Notes: generated by a model not told the origin, from the sequence alone. 64,000 nt of DNA from DATCJA01 sp963814955 (GCA_963814955.1 CAWFEX010000001.1:248001-312000), one strand, 5' to 3'. Positions 43,058 to 53,178 are shown, counted from the stretch's first letter. A program made the numbers and translations.

Positions 43058-45950
43058 ATGGAGATCTGGCGTCGGGTTGGTCGCGTTCGTTACCTCATAC
43101 TGCTGGTATTTGCGTGCCTGCTGGGCCTCACACCCTCAGCGACGGCGCAAAGTGAAAGTGGCGTCATAGTCGGCACAGTTCGCGACGCGCAGGGCGGCGT
43201 GCTGCCAGGCGCGACGATCACGCTGCGCAACGTGGAAAGCGGCGTCATGCGAACGGCCACCAGCGAAAGCAACGGAACGTATCGGTTGCCGGGGCTGCCA
43301 CCCGGGCGGTACGCGCTCACCGCCGAACTGCCGGGATTTGCGAACGCCGCAGTTACAGACCTCACCATCACGATTGGTCTCGAGCTGCAGCGTGACCTGA
43401 CGATGGCCCTCCAGTCGATTCAGGAGACGGTGTCCGTGACGGCCGAGGCGCCGGTGGTGGAAACGACGCAGACCGAGGTGGCCGCCGTCGTCACGCAGGA
43501 GCAGATCGAGGGATTGCCGGTGGCCAACCGCCTGCCGATCTCGCTCGCGCTCCTGCTGCCGGGGACGAGCATGAACAACCTGTCGGGGCGCCGGCCGACA
43601 GCCACGATCGGCGCCGGCGGCGGCAACGGTGGCCAGATGAACCTCTACTACGCCGACGGCGGCATGAACATGTCGAACAACTCCGGGCAGCAGCACCTGG
43701 AGGTGCCCCAATCGGCGGTCCGGGAATTCAAGGTGAACATCAGCCAGGGGTCGGCCGAGTTCAACGCCGTCGGCGGCGTCGTCCAGGTGGCCACCAAGAG
43801 CGGGACGAACCAGTTCCACGGAGAGGCATTCGAATTCTTCCGCGACAAGAGCCTCAACGCGTTCGACAAGCTGGAAAAAGAGCTGAACGATCGGACGGGT
43901 GAGCCGAAACCTGATTACCGGCGTCATTCGGCAGGGGTGGCATTCGGCGGTCCCATCATTCGCGATCGCATGCACTTCTTCGCCTCCTTCGAGCGAGCCA
44001 AAGAGGACGAGCGTGCCATTGTGGAGACCGGCCAGCCGCAGTTCTACTCAGCGCTCGAAGGGAGCTTCCCGCGGACGTACATGCGGCGTGCGTGGCTCGC
44101 GCGCGTTGACTACCAGATCAACCAGCAGCAGTCGCTCTTCTGGCGTTATGTCACGGACCTCGAGCACATCGTGTGCGAGGATTGCGGCGGCTTCAACGCG
44201 GCCAACGTCGGCGCCAACGTCTGGTCGCCGCGCGATTCGAACCTCGTTGCCCATACCTGGGTGATCAGCTCGCGGATCCTGAACGAAGTCCGTGTGCAAC
44301 TCCCGCCGTCGCATCTCGATAATCGAAACGCGCCTCCCGGTGTCGATTTCTGGCCGGCGGACAGAAAAGGAGAGTTTCCGCCCGAGCGGTTCCAGGACTA
44401 TACGGGGATCTTCCAGTTTCCGAGCCTGACGTGGGGCTCCAACTCGCTGTCGATGAACTGGACCAATCGGCAGGAATACCGGGACGACTTCTCGATCTCG
44501 ATTGGGAATCACCAGCTCAAGACCGGCGGTGCCTACGTGCGGCTCTATTCGCCGGAGGAACAAGGTATCAACCTCCGCACCTGGGTGTTCGACCGCGACC
44601 AGTTCTTCGATGGCTCAGCGGCAGCCATGGCCAACCTGCGGAACCCGATTCAGTTCACGGCGACGTTCCCGCCGTTGCCGCGGAACCTCGAGAACCATTG
44701 GATCCAGGGCTACGTGGCCGGACCAGTGGCGTGTACGTCCGAATGTCACAGTGGACCTCGGGCTGCGGTATGACAATCAGTTTCATTCGTTCAACTATCA
44801 CATCAGTCTGGCGGGCCGGGAGCCCCTGGGTCAGCTGGTCAATCCGAGGTCGCGCGGGGACAACAACAACGTCGCTCCGCGGCTCGGTGTGGCGTGGGAT
44901 GTGAACGGGGACGGGCGGTCGGTAGTCAGGGCGGCGTACGGCTGGTATTACCAGTACGTCATGCAGAACCAGCTGCGCAACGAGCTGACGACGCTGCTTC
45001 AGAGCTCGGTCAACATCCGGAACCCCCCGTATCCCGATCCGTATGGTGGCCTGTCACCCCAGACATTTGTCGTGGTGTCGGCGGCGCCGAACGTGACTAT
45101 TCTCGACGACGAGATCGAGAACGCGGAGGCGAAAGGAGTGACGGTCGGCTTCTCGCACGAACTGCGGCCGAACATGGCCGTGCATATTGACGGCGTCTTC
45201 ACGGATGTCGACAAGATGACCCAGTCGGCCAACATCAACACGCCGCTAAACGGGGTTCGACCGATCGCGGGGTGGGGGAACATCGTCCAGTTGCGGTCGG
45301 CCGGCTTCCACGATTATCGTGCGATGCTCGTACGGCTCGACAAGCGGCTGGCGGACCGGCATCATTACATGCTCTCCTATACCCTGGCGAAAGAGACGAA
45401 CCAGGGACCCACGGGCACCATCACCGATTTCTATGTTCCGGAGTTGGACCGTGGGCCGGGCAGCGGTGACCGGCGTCACAGCTTCGTGGCAAGCGGCTCA
45501 GTGATATTGCCGTACGACATCAACGTCGGCGGCATCTGGACGCTGCGCTCGACGATGCCGTTCAGCGCGCGGGCGGGACGCGACCTGAACAACGACGGCG
45601 CGGCCGGGAGTGACTACGTGCCGGGCACCACGCGGAACCAGGGCAACCGTGGAAACGACGCCTTCCTCGCGGCGGTGAACGCGTGGCGGACCCAGAACGG
45701 CCGGGCGCCGATTGCGGCGAGTCAACTCGAGACCAACGAGTACAACCGCTTCGATGTCCGGGCCAGCAAGGCGATCACGTTTGGCGATCGGCGAGTCGAG
45801 TTCATCGCCCAGGTGTTCAACCTGTTCGGGCGCGACAACCTGGGCATCGCGGGAACCTGGCAGGAGAATGCGTTGTCCGATTCCTTCGGGCGCATCCTCC
45901 AGGTCCAGCCGCGTCAGCAGGCGGAGCTCGCAGTGCGGTTTACGTTTTGA
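43058..45950 (+). pseudogene. TonB-dependent receptor 2 (Oar-like), one frameshift
   Basis: ATG 43058 follows AAGGGAGGATTTC. First frame (to 44773): signal peptide, carboxypeptidase-regulatory domain (GTVRDAQGGVLPGATITLRN, LPPGRYALTAELPGFA), plug (VVETTQTEVAAVVTQEQI, SAVREFKVNISQGSAEFNAV) and half of the barrel. Near 44718 one extra G (GTGGCCGG) shifts the frame; the other frame continues WRVRPNVTVDLGLRYDNQ to the barrel end QQAELAVRFTF at 45950. Repaired length is about 963 residues. Segments match receptor 3 (50260) closely, including YPDPYGGLSPQ. With only one indel it may be intact in life. It heads a module of two RWEGDTLV-family genes, DUF6152 and an MBL protein. Confidence 0.85.
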
Positions 45951-45968
45951 TCGGAGACCTGACGGTGA

Positions 45969-46072
45969 CCGGAGACCTGAAGGTCTCCGGCTACCGGTTC
46001 GGTAGCCGGAAGCCTTCACCCCTCGACTGGCGCTCGGGGTGCCCTGAGCAGAGTCGAAGGGCAGGCTTCCGG
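45969..46072. repeat. hairpin cluster with nested palindrome
   Basis: 45969-45990: CCGGAGACC-TGAA-GGTCTCCGG (TTCA loop on the minus strand). 45991-46005: CTACCG-GTT-CGGTAG. 46002-46072: GTAG, arms CCGGAAGCC and GGCTTCCGG around a TTCA loop that is opened by about 43 bp (46019-46061) with ends CCCCTCGAC and GTCGAAGGG, the same insert type as at 16263 and 53219. Confidence 0.75.
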
Positions 46073-46109
46073 TTGTAAGATTCCGGTTCCGGCTTCAGGA
46101 GACGTTACC

Positions 46110-47063
46110 ATGGCGAATCGCGTTTCGAGCTGCATGTCGCGCGTGAGCGTCCTCACTGCTGCGGCCGCTGTCATTGTCCTCTTTGGACTGTCGGCGTCGA
46201 TCATCGGTCAGGCCCCTGTTCCTTTTCGGACACCTCCGCCAGGATCGCCGCCCGCGAAGATCCGGCCGTACAGTGAGTTCGCGGGCTGTCCGGAGGAACC
46301 CGCACAGTTCCACCGCTGCGCGCAGGAAAAGGTCAAGACGTTCGTCCCGCCGCGCACACCGGATGGCAAACCAGATTTTCAGGGCTACTGGAACCGCATC
46401 GGCATCCGCAACCTGGAGAACATCGAAGAGCATCCGGAATCGCTGGACGGTTCCGGGGGGCGCAGCTCGATCGTTGACCCGGCGGATGGTCGAATTCCGT
46501 ACCAGCCATGGGCGGCCGCGAAACGGGATGCCCACTTCGACAAATACCTCGACTCCGGGCAGTATTGCCTTCCCGACGGTGCCCCGCGCTTCTTGTGGGG
46601 TGCGACGAAGTTCATCGTGCAGACCGCTGGATACGTGTTCATGCTCAACGACTACGCCGACACCTACCGCATCATCCCGACCGACGGGCGGCCACGCATC
46701 GGCCAGAAAATCAGGCTCTGGCAGGGGGATTTACGCGGACGGTGGGAGGGCAACACCCTGGTCATCGAACCGACCAACCAGTTGGCGGAAACGACGCTCG
46801 ACCACATCGGCAACTTCATCACCCCGGACGCGAAGATCGTTGAACGCCTGACCATGATTGACAAGGACGTCATCTACGTCACGGCCACGATCGAAGACGG
46901 CAAAGTGTTTACGCGGCCGTGGACGGTGGCGTTTGGATGGCGGCGGAATCCGAATCCCGAATACGAGTCATGGGAGCAAGGGTGCTGGGAGGGCGTGTAC
47001 AACACTTCGCTGAAGTACACCGACGAGGGGCGCAAGCGTTCGCACGGCGCGTTCGAAAAGTAA
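46110..47063 (+). CDS. exported protein, RWEGDTLV family member 2
   Basis: 317 residues; ATG 46110, signal peptide around VLTAAAAVIVLFGLSASIIG. Conserved landmarks shared with four other proteins here: PRTPDGKPDFQGYW, NIEEHPESL, DGRIPYQPWAAAKR, CLPDGAPRFLW, GRWEGNTLVIEPTN, ERLTMIDKDVIYVTATIEDG and KVFTRPWTVAF. The acidic, aromatic-rich motifs suggest a lipocalin-like or beta-rich binding protein, but no recorded activity is known to me. The extended C-terminus contains one Cys (EQGCWEGVYN) that may pair with a second (ECPEEP region). 10 bp before the next family member. Confidence 0.75.
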   Translation: MANRVSSCMSRVSVLTAAAAVIVLFGLSASIIGQAPVPFRTPPPGSPPAKIRPYSEFAGCPEEPAQFHRCAQEKVKTFVPPRTPDGKPDFQGYWNRIGIRNLENIEEHPESLDGSGGRSSIVDPADGRIPYQPWAAAKRDAHFDKYLDSGQYCLPDGAPRFLWGATKFIVQTAGYVFMLNDYADTYRIIPTDGRPRIGQKIRLWQGDLRGRWEGNTLVIEPTNQLAETTLDHIGNFITPDAKIVERLTMIDKDVIYVTATIEDGKVFTRPWTVAFGWRRNPNPEYESWEQGCWEGVYNTSLKYTDEGRKRSHGAFEK

Positions 47064-47073
47064 GGAGGACGAG

Positions 47074-47847
47074 ATGACAAGCCGGTCCGTACGCACCACG
47101 ATCGTCATCGCCTCCGTATTCGTCTTGCTGGGAGGAGCATGGTTCTTGATGAACCGGGTGCCCGCTGAGACGGCGGCAGCCGCCGCCGAGGACGGCCTGC
47201 CCCGCACGGCCGACGGCAAGCCGGATCTTTCGGGCATCTGGCAGGTCCTTACCACGGCAGCCTGGAATATCGAGGACCATTCGGCCGCCAAGGGCGTCCC
47301 TGCCGGACAGGGTGTTGTCGAAGGCGGCGAGCTCCCGTACTTGCCCGAGGCGCTCGCCAAGCGGGACGAGAACTTCAAGAACCGTCTCACCTTGGACCTG
47401 GAGACGAAGTGTTTTCAGCCCGGCATGCCGCGGATCATGTACATGCCGTTTCCGTTTCAGATCGTCCAGACGCCAAATTACATCGGCTTGCTGTTCGAGT
47501 ACGTCCACACCACTCGTCACATCCGCCTGAACAGCGAGCATCCGGAGGGACCGATCGAGTGGAGGCTCGGTGATACCCGTGCACGTTGGGAAGGAGACAC
47601 GCTCGTCACCGACGTCGTCCACTTCAGCGGCGACACGTGGTTCGATCGGGCGGGGAACTTCCACAGCGAACAGATGCATCTCGTCGAGCGCTTCACGATG
47701 CTCGATCGCGATCACCTCAATTACGAGGTCACGGTCGAGGACCCGAAGGTCTTTTCACACCCGTGGAAGATGAGCATGCCGTTCTACCGGCGGATCGAGA
47801 AGAATATCCAGATCCTGGATTACGAGTGTCAGTCTTTTGATTCTTAG
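47074..47847 (+). CDS. exported protein, RWEGDTLV family member 3
   Basis: 257 residues; ATG 47074 after AAGGAGGACG. Signal anchor TTIVIASVFVLLGGAWFLM. Family landmarks: RTADGKPDLSGIWQVL, WNIEDHSAAKGVPAG, GGELPYLPEALAKRDENF, CFQPGMPRIMYMPFPFQIVQ, ARWEGDTLVTDVVHF, WFDRAGNFHSEQMHLVERF and EDPKVFSHPWKMSMPFYRR. Most similar to member 4 at 55847, so these two are likely orthologous positions in duplicated modules. Followed after 18 bp by a DUF6152 gene. Confidence 0.75.
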   Translation: MTSRSVRTTIVIASVFVLLGGAWFLMNRVPAETAAAAAEDGLPRTADGKPDLSGIWQVLTTAAWNIEDHSAAKGVPAGQGVVEGGELPYLPEALAKRDENFKNRLTLDLETKCFQPGMPRIMYMPFPFQIVQTPNYIGLLFEYVHTTRHIRLNSEHPEGPIEWRLGDTRARWEGDTLVTDVVHFSGDTWFDRAGNFHSEQMHLVERFTMLDRDHLNYEVTVEDPKVFSHPWKMSMPFYRRIEKNIQILDYECQSFDS

Positions 47848-47865
47848 GAATGAGGAGGCAGTCCG

Positions 47866-48267
47866 ATGAGGAAACTCTTGCTGCTCATGATCGGTTTCGG
47901 GCTGTGCTGGGCTGCAGCGCCAGTGCTCGCTCACCATTCATTTGCCGCGGAATTCGACGCCGGCAAGGAGGTCACGCTGAAGGGGACCCTGACGAAGCTC
48001 GAATGGGTCAATCCGCATGGCTGGCTGCACATCGACGTCAAAAGGCCGGACGGCAAGGTCGAGAGCTGGGCGGTTGAAGCCGGTGGGGCGACAGCGTTGA
48101 TGCGGGCCGGCGTGCGCCAGACCGATTTCAAACTCGGCGTCGAGCTCACGGTGCAGGGATTCCTGGCAAAAAACGGCACCAACACGGTAGCCGGGCGAGA
48201 GGTCAAGACCGCCGACGGCCGAAACTTCTTCGTCGGGGGCCAGCAGCCCGGACGGGGGGGGCAGTGA
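47866..48267 (+). CDS. DUF6152 family exported protein
   Basis: 133 residues; ATG 47866. Signal peptide (LLLMIGFGLCWAAAPVLA) immediately followed by HHSFAAEFDAGKEVTLKG, the hallmark of DUF6152: HHSF, then an NPHGWLHIDV stretch and SWAVEAGGATALMRAG. The paired histidines at the mature N-terminus could bind metal. Small periplasmic protein of unknown role, often beside the RWEGDTLV family and TonB receptors, as here. The last residues GGQQPGRGGQ are glycine-rich, ending at a run of eight G. Confidence 0.85.
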   Translation: MRKLLLLMIGFGLCWAAAPVLAHHSFAAEFDAGKEVTLKGTLTKLEWVNPHGWLHIDVKRPDGKVESWAVEAGGATALMRAGVRQTDFKLGVELTVQGFLAKNGTNTVAGREVKTADGRNFFVGGQQPGRGGQ

Positions 48268-48299
48268 TTTGTGATTTCGTGATTTGTGATTCGTGATCG
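48264..48299. repeat. heptanucleotide array (GTGATTT)
   Basis: GTGATTT, GTGATTTC, GTGATTT, GTGATTC, GTGATCG in succession (one 8-nt unit). It starts at the DUF6152 stop codon and ends 14 nt before the ATG of the MBL gene. Confidence 0.8.
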
Positions 48300-48313
48300 G
48301 CAGGAAGCCTGAC

Positions 48314-49435
48314 ATGCGTCGAGTCTTCTGTCTGGTGACGATGGTTGTGAGCGCTGTGCTCGTGTCGGCGCAGACGCGCAACACAAGGACGCTGGATATC
48401 TACGTCGTCGATGTCGAGGGCGGCAACGCAACGCTGTTCGTATCGCCGTCGGGCCAGTCGCTGCTCATCGACACCGGAAACGGCGGCGCGGGCGCCGCGC
48501 GAGACGCGGGGCGCATCGTCGACGCGGCCAAGGACGCCGGTCTGTCTCAGATCGACCACCTGATTACCTCGCACTGGCACGGCGACCATTACGGCGGTCT
48601 GGCCGACCTCGCGTCACAAATGCCGATTCGGCACTTTATCGATCACGGGCCGACGGTGCAGAAGAACGAGGCCACCGAACGGTTCCTGCAGACGACGTAT
48701 CCGGAGCTGTACGCGAAAGCGAAGCATACGGTGGTCAAACCCGGCGACGCGATTCCGATGACCGGCCTCGGCGTCCGGATCGTGACGTCGAACGGCGCGG
48801 TCATCGGTACGTCGCTGCCGGGCGCGGGACAACCCAATCCGCTGTGCGCCGCCGGTCCGACACCTGTCAATGCCATCCCCGAGGACCCCGAATCGGTGGG
48901 CAGCTATGTCACTTTCGGCCGTTTTCGCGCGCTGCACCTTGGCGACCTCACCACCGACAAGGAATTTCAGCTCGTGTGTCCGACCAATCGCATGGGGACC
49001 GTTGACGTACTGCTCGGCCTGCATCACGGCCAGGACACGTCAAATTCTCAGCCCTTCGTCCACGCGGTGCAGCCGCGAGTGGCGGTCATGAACAACGGCA
49101 CGCGCAAGGGTGGATGGCCGGTGGTCATGCGAACGCTGTACAGCTCGCCTGGCTTCGAAGACGTCTGGCAGATGCACTTCTCGCTGCTGAGCGGTCAGGA
49201 GTACACGGCGCCGGGACTCTTCATCGCCAACGGCATCGACGATGAGCAGGTGGCGATGCCCGTCGCGCCAATGCCGCTGCCGCAGCCCGGGTCAAATGCG
49301 CCGCCAGCGCCAGTGCACAACGGCCGCGCGTACTGGATCAAGATCTCCGCTCAGGAAGACGGTACCTTCACCGTCACGAACGCGCGCAACGGCTTTTCGA
49401 AAGTGTACCGGCGAGAGGTTCAAGGAACACGCTGA
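48314..49435 (+). CDS. exported MBL-fold metallo-hydrolase (ComEC/Rec2-like domain)
   Basis: 373 residues from ATG 48314; GTG 48293 in the heptamer array would only add repeat-encoded residues. Signal peptide MRRVFCLVTMVVSAVLVSA. Metallo-beta-lactamase fold with LLIDTGNGG and SHWHGDHYGG (HxHxDH, residues 87-92), then LGDLTTDKEF and GLHHGQDTSNS with further metal ligands. The closest known fold is the MBL domain of ComEC-related proteins, but lone exported versions are of unknown substrate. Last gene of the receptor 2 module; the next gene is convergent. Confidence 0.82.
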   Translation: MRRVFCLVTMVVSAVLVSAQTRNTRTLDIYVVDVEGGNATLFVSPSGQSLLIDTGNGGAGAARDAGRIVDAAKDAGLSQIDHLITSHWHGDHYGGLADLASQMPIRHFIDHGPTVQKNEATERFLQTTYPELYAKAKHTVVKPGDAIPMTGLGVRIVTSNGAVIGTSLPGAGQPNPLCAAGPTPVNAIPEDPESVGSYVTFGRFRALHLGDLTTDKEFQLVCPTNRMGTVDVLLGLHHGQDTSNSQPFVHAVQPRVAVMNNGTRKGGWPVVMRTLYSSPGFEDVWQMHFSLLSGQEYTAPGLFIANGIDDEQVAMPVAPMPLPQPGSNAPPAPVHNGRAYWIKISAQEDGTFTVTNARNGFSKVYRREVQGTR

Positions 49436-49447
49436 CGTACTACGACC

Positions 49448-50041
49448 TTACTTGATCTCCCGTATCTGAACGTTGCGGTACCGCACGAGACCGCCGGCCG
49501 CCTGCAGCGCAACCGGTCCGCGCGCGTACTTGCTGTCGGTGGCTTCGGCCGTCAACGTTCCGTTGAGTCGCGCGGTCATCTTGGGTCCGACAGCCCTGAT
49601 CTCGACCGTCGTCCAGATGTTGCCGGAATCGAATTTGACCAGCGGCTTCGCGACGTTGACGATCGAGCCCGTCCGGCCGTCCTGGTCCTTCCGCGTGTCA
49701 TTGATGTTCAGCTCGTAACCGTTCTCGATCCCGGGGTCCCGCGCGTCAGTGATGCGGAACAGAATGCCTCCGTTTGATTCGGGCCGGGCCCATACGTCCG
49801 CACGGAGCTCGAAGTCGCCATAGGAGTCTCTCGACACCAGAAAGCCCCTTGGCATGTCCGCTTCCGCCAATCCGTCGGCGATGCGCCAATTGGCATTGCC
49901 GGTCATCGTCCACTTGCTGAAGTCTTTTCCGTCGAACAGCGTGATCCACCCGCCCGCGGTTTGCCCGGTCGCGACGGGGACACGTCCAGCAGCCGCGAAT
50001 CCGACAAGGAACAGTGCAACGACAACGGCAGATCTACGCAT
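49448..50041 (-). CDS. exported DUF1080 / 3-keto-disaccharide hydrolase-like protein
   Basis: 197 residues from the ATG at 50041 (GGAG upstream). Signal peptide SAVVVALFLVGFAAAGRV. The DUF1080 jelly roll is plain: GWITLFDGKDFSKWTMTG, NWRIADGLAEA, YGDFELRADVWARPESNGGI, ENGYELNINDT. Enzymes of this family cleave 3-keto-glycosides produced by periplasmic GMC/Gfo oxidoreductases, as in soil Bacteroidota and Acidobacteriota; no such oxidoreductase is in the window. Convergent with the MBL gene and divergent from receptor 3. Confidence 0.88.
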   Translation of the reverse strand: MRRSAVVVALFLVGFAAAGRVPVATGQTAGGWITLFDGKDFSKWTMTGNANWRIADGLAEADMPRGFLVSRDSYGDFELRADVWARPESNGGILFRITDARDPGIENGYELNINDTRKDQDGRTGSIVNVAKPLVKFDSGNIWTTVEIRAVGPKMTARLNGTLTAEATDSKYARGPVALQAAGGLVRYRNVQIREIK

Positions 50042-50086
50042 TACTGATACTCCTTGAGCGAATGACGCCGGAATCATAGCCCGGAT

Positions 50087-50121
50087 CAGGCCTCAGGCCT
50101 CAGGGCTCAGGCTTCAGGGGA
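50087..50121. repeat. heptanucleotide array (CAGGCCT)
   Basis: CAGGCCT twice, CAGGGCT, CAGGCTT, CAGGGGA. Same unit as 18568-18600. It lies between the divergent DUF1080 and TonB receptor 3 genes, 45 bp from the former's start and 139 bp before the latter's. Confidence 0.8.
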
Positions 50122-50259
50122 AGGCCTGGGGCTCGATTTATTTGACAAATGCATGTCCATATGCCACCTTCGCGCCCACTATCGATCGAGTCGCTCGTTC
50201 GCGGTGACATAACGATTCACGTCGCCGTATTCCCCGGTTCTCGTCGAGGAGGTCTCACT

Positions 50260-53178
50260 ATGACACTCGTCTCGGCACGTCGGGCCCATCGGATCGCGAC
50301 CCTTCTCTGTATCTCAATACTCGGAATGCCCGTGGTTGCCGCCGCGCAAGGGGAGGCCAGCGCGGTCGTGACCGGCGTGATCGCCGATGCGCAGGGTGGA
50401 GTACTGCCCGGCGTGACCGTGACGCTCCGCAACGTCGAGTCGGGCACCGTCAGAACCGCCGTGACTGAAGCGGACGGTCAATATCGCATCGCCGGGTTGC
50501 AGCCAGGCAGGTACGGATTGCGAGCTGAGCTGAGTGGCTTTGCGACGGCAGAAGTCACCAACCTTGCGCTGACCATCGGGCTCTCGGTCCAGCAGAACCT
50601 CACGATGGCGCTTCAGGGGATACAAGAAGCCTTGACCGTGACTGCGCAGGCACCGGTCGTGGAAACGACCCAGACCGAAGTGGCGAGCGTGGTGACGCAG
50701 GAACAGATCGGGATGCTGCCGATCGCCAACCGTCAGGCCGGGTCGCTCGCGCTGCTGATGCCTGGGACGCAGTTGCCAACCGGCACGCGGCGAGCGCGAC
50801 CGACGATCGGCGCCGGGGGCGCCAACGCCAACCTGACGACCTCGTATGTGGACGGCGGCCAGAACCAGATCTACAACTCGGGGCAGGAGTTCCTCGAGGT
50901 GCCGCAGTCGGGGATTCGTGAGTTCCGAGTGAACATCAGTGGCTCGTCGGCGCAGTACAGCGCGGTGGGCGGCGTGGTACTGACAGCCACCAGGAGCGGC
51001 ACGAACGAATTCCACGGGGAGGTCTTCGAATTCTTCCGCGACACCAGCCTGAACACGATGGACCGGTTCGAAAAGGAAGCGCACGATGTCAGCGGCGCAC
51101 CGAAGCCTGAGTACCGGCGCAACCAGTACGGCGGCGCCTTTGGAGGTCCGATCGTACGGGACCGAATCCATTTCTTCGCCGCGTTGGAGCGAACGAAGGA
51201 GCCGAAGACCATAACAGTACGCACCGGACAGCCACAGTTCTACTCGGCGGTCGAGGGGAACCAACCGGCGGGCTACGAGCGGCGGCAGTTGTTGCTGCGG
51301 GGCGACTTCCAGGTGAACGACGAGCAGAACGTATTCCTGCGGTATCTGTGGGACAAGGAGTACACGTTCTGCGAGGAGTGCGGTGGCAGCCTGGCCGGCA
51401 ACACGGGCACCGATACCGACTCGCCGCGCGACTCGCTGCTGGCGGCGCACACGTGGGTGATCAGTCCCCGGGTCTTGAACGAGGTCCGGTCGCAGATCCC
51501 GCCGTCGCACCTGGAGAACCTGGGGAGCCCGCCCGGCATTCCGCGGTGGCCTGCCAGCCAGCGCGGCGAGTTCCCGACCGAACGCTTCGAGCCCTACACC
51601 ATCGCGGGCTCACCTGGAGCGGTGTACGTCTTCCCGAGCCTCACCTGGGGATCGACCGGCTACAGCAACAACAGGACCGAGCGGTGGGACATCTCGGACG
51701 ACCTCACGCTCAGCATGGGACAGCACACGTTGAAGGCGGGCGGTGCTTTTCTGCGCTTCCGCTCGAATGAGGAGTCGGCCCACAACATCGGCACCTGGAC
51801 GTTCGGCACCGATCAGTTCTTCGACGGCAGCGCCGCGGCGATTCGGAACCTGCGGAGCCCGATCCAGTTCACCGCGTCGTTCCCGCCGCTGCCACGTCAT
51901 CTCCGGGCCGACTGGATTCAGACGTACGTGCAGGACGAGTGGCGCGTGCTGTCGAACGTGACGCTCGATGTCGGACTCCGCTACGAGAACCTGCACAGGG
52001 CGTTCAACAACCACATCACCTTCGACGGCCGGCCGCGGCTGGCCGAGCTCATCAATCCGGACTCGCGCGCGGACAACGACAACTGGGGCCCGAGGTTCGG
52101 CCTGGCGTGGGACGTGCGAAGCGACGGGCGCACGGTGGTGCGCCTCGCCACCGGCAAGTACTACGGCAACGTCTTCGCCAACACCCTGCGCAACGAGGTG
52201 AACGCGCTGCTCCAAAGCCAGGTCAACATCCGGAATCCGTCGTATCCGGATCCGTATGGTGGACTGTCGCCGCAGAACTTCGTCACGGTGTCGGCGACGC
52301 CGAACGTCAGCACCACGGACGACGAGATCGAACAGCCAGAGTCCAAGTCGCTCAACGTGGGGCTGTCACATGAGCTGCGACCGAATCTGGCGATTCACGT
52401 GGACGGGGTGTTCAGCAAGGGAGCAAAGGCGAACCAGATTGCCAACATCAACACACCCGATCCAATAACCGGGCGGCGCCCGCTGCCGACGTGGGGAAAC
52501 ATCCTCGAGTACCGGGCGGCGGGCGAAAGCGACTATCGCGCGCTCTATCTGCGGCTCGACAAGCGCTTTTCGGGCCGGACCCAGTATCTCGTGTCCTACA
52601 CGCTGGCGAAGGACGAGGACTGGGGCGCCGGGGGCGCCACCGTCGTCGACTTCTACCATCCGGAGTATGACGAGGGCTACGGCAGTCAGGATCGGCGCCA
52701 CACGCTGGTGGCGAGCGGCGCGGTGATGCTGCCGCTCGACATCACCGTGGGGGCGGTGTGGAACTACCGGTCGTCACGGCCGTTCCCCGCGCGCGCCGGC
52801 ATCGATCTGAACGGCGACGGCGCGGTGACCGACTACGTGCCGGGGACGACGAAGAACGTGTTCAACCGCGGCAATGATGCGGAGATGCTGGGGCTCGTGA
52901 ATACATGGCGCGCGTCGCGCGGACTGGCGTCGATTGCGGAGAGCCAGCTCATGACTGACGAATTCCAGCGCGTCGATCTGCGGGTGAACAAGCAGGTGAG
53001 CTTGGGCGGCGCACGCCGCGCCGAGCTCATCCTTCAGGTATTCAACCTGTTTGGCACGGACAGCCTCGGCGTGGGGGCTACCCCGTGGCAGATGAATGCG
53101 ACGTCAAACGCGTTCGGCACGCTGAATACCGTGTATCCGCGCCAACAGGCGGAGCTGGCGGTTCGGTTCGTCTGGTAG
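50260..53178 (+). CDS. TonB-dependent receptor 3 (Oar-like)
   Basis: 972 residues from ATG 50260 (GAGGAGGTC upstream); upstream in-frame ATGs give a non-signal-like N-terminus. Signal peptide around IATLLCISILGMPVVAAA. Carboxypeptidase-regulatory domain (GVIADAQGGVLPGVTVTLRN, LQPGRYGLRAELSGFA), plug (VVETTQTEVASVVTQEQI, SGIREFRVNISGSSAQYSAV), and a barrel ending YPRQQAELAVRFVW. Sequence and length match receptor 2, so the two are recent paralogues that may differ in ligand; variable stretches are mainly in the mid-barrel loops. It heads the module 53.3-59.3 kb. Confidence 0.92.
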   Translation: MTLVSARRAHRIATLLCISILGMPVVAAAQGEASAVVTGVIADAQGGVLPGVTVTLRNVESGTVRTAVTEADGQYRIAGLQPGRYGLRAELSGFATAEVTNLALTIGLSVQQNLTMALQGIQEALTVTAQAPVVETTQTEVASVVTQEQIGMLPIANRQAGSLALLMPGTQLPTGTRRARPTIGAGGANANLTTSYVDGGQNQIYNSGQEFLEVPQSGIREFRVNISGSSAQYSAVGGVVLTATRSGTNEFHGEVFEFFRDTSLNTMDRFEKEAHDVSGAPKPEYRRNQYGGAFGGPIVRDRIHFFAALERTKEPKTITVRTGQPQFYSAVEGNQPAGYERRQLLLRGDFQVNDEQNVFLRYLWDKEYTFCEECGGSLAGNTGTDTDSPRDSLLAAHTWVISPRVLNEVRSQIPPSHLENLGSPPGIPRWPASQRGEFPTERFEPYTIAGSPGAVYVFPSLTWGSTGYSNNRTERWDISDDLTLSMGQHTLKAGGAFLRFRSNEESAHNIGTWTFGTDQFFDGSAAAIRNLRSPIQFTASFPPLPRHLRADWIQTYVQDEWRVLSNVTLDVGLRYENLHRAFNNHITFDGRPRLAELINPDSRADNDNWGPRFGLAWDVRSDGRTVVRLATGKYYGNVFANTLRNEVNALLQSQVNIRNPSYPDPYGGLSPQNFVTVSATPNVSTTDDEIEQPESKSLNVGLSHELRPNLAIHVDGVFSKGAKANQIANINTPDPITGRRPLPTWGNILEYRAAGESDYRALYLRLDKRFSGRTQYLVSYTLAKDEDWGAGGATVVDFYHPEYDEGYGSQDRRHTLVASGAVMLPLDITVGAVWNYRSSRPFPARAGIDLNGDGAVTDYVPGTTKNVFNRGNDAEMLGLVNTWRASRGLASIAESQLMTDEFQRVDLRVNKQVSLGGARRAELILQVFNLFGTDSLGVGATPWQMNATSNAFGTLNTVYPRQQAELAVRFVW

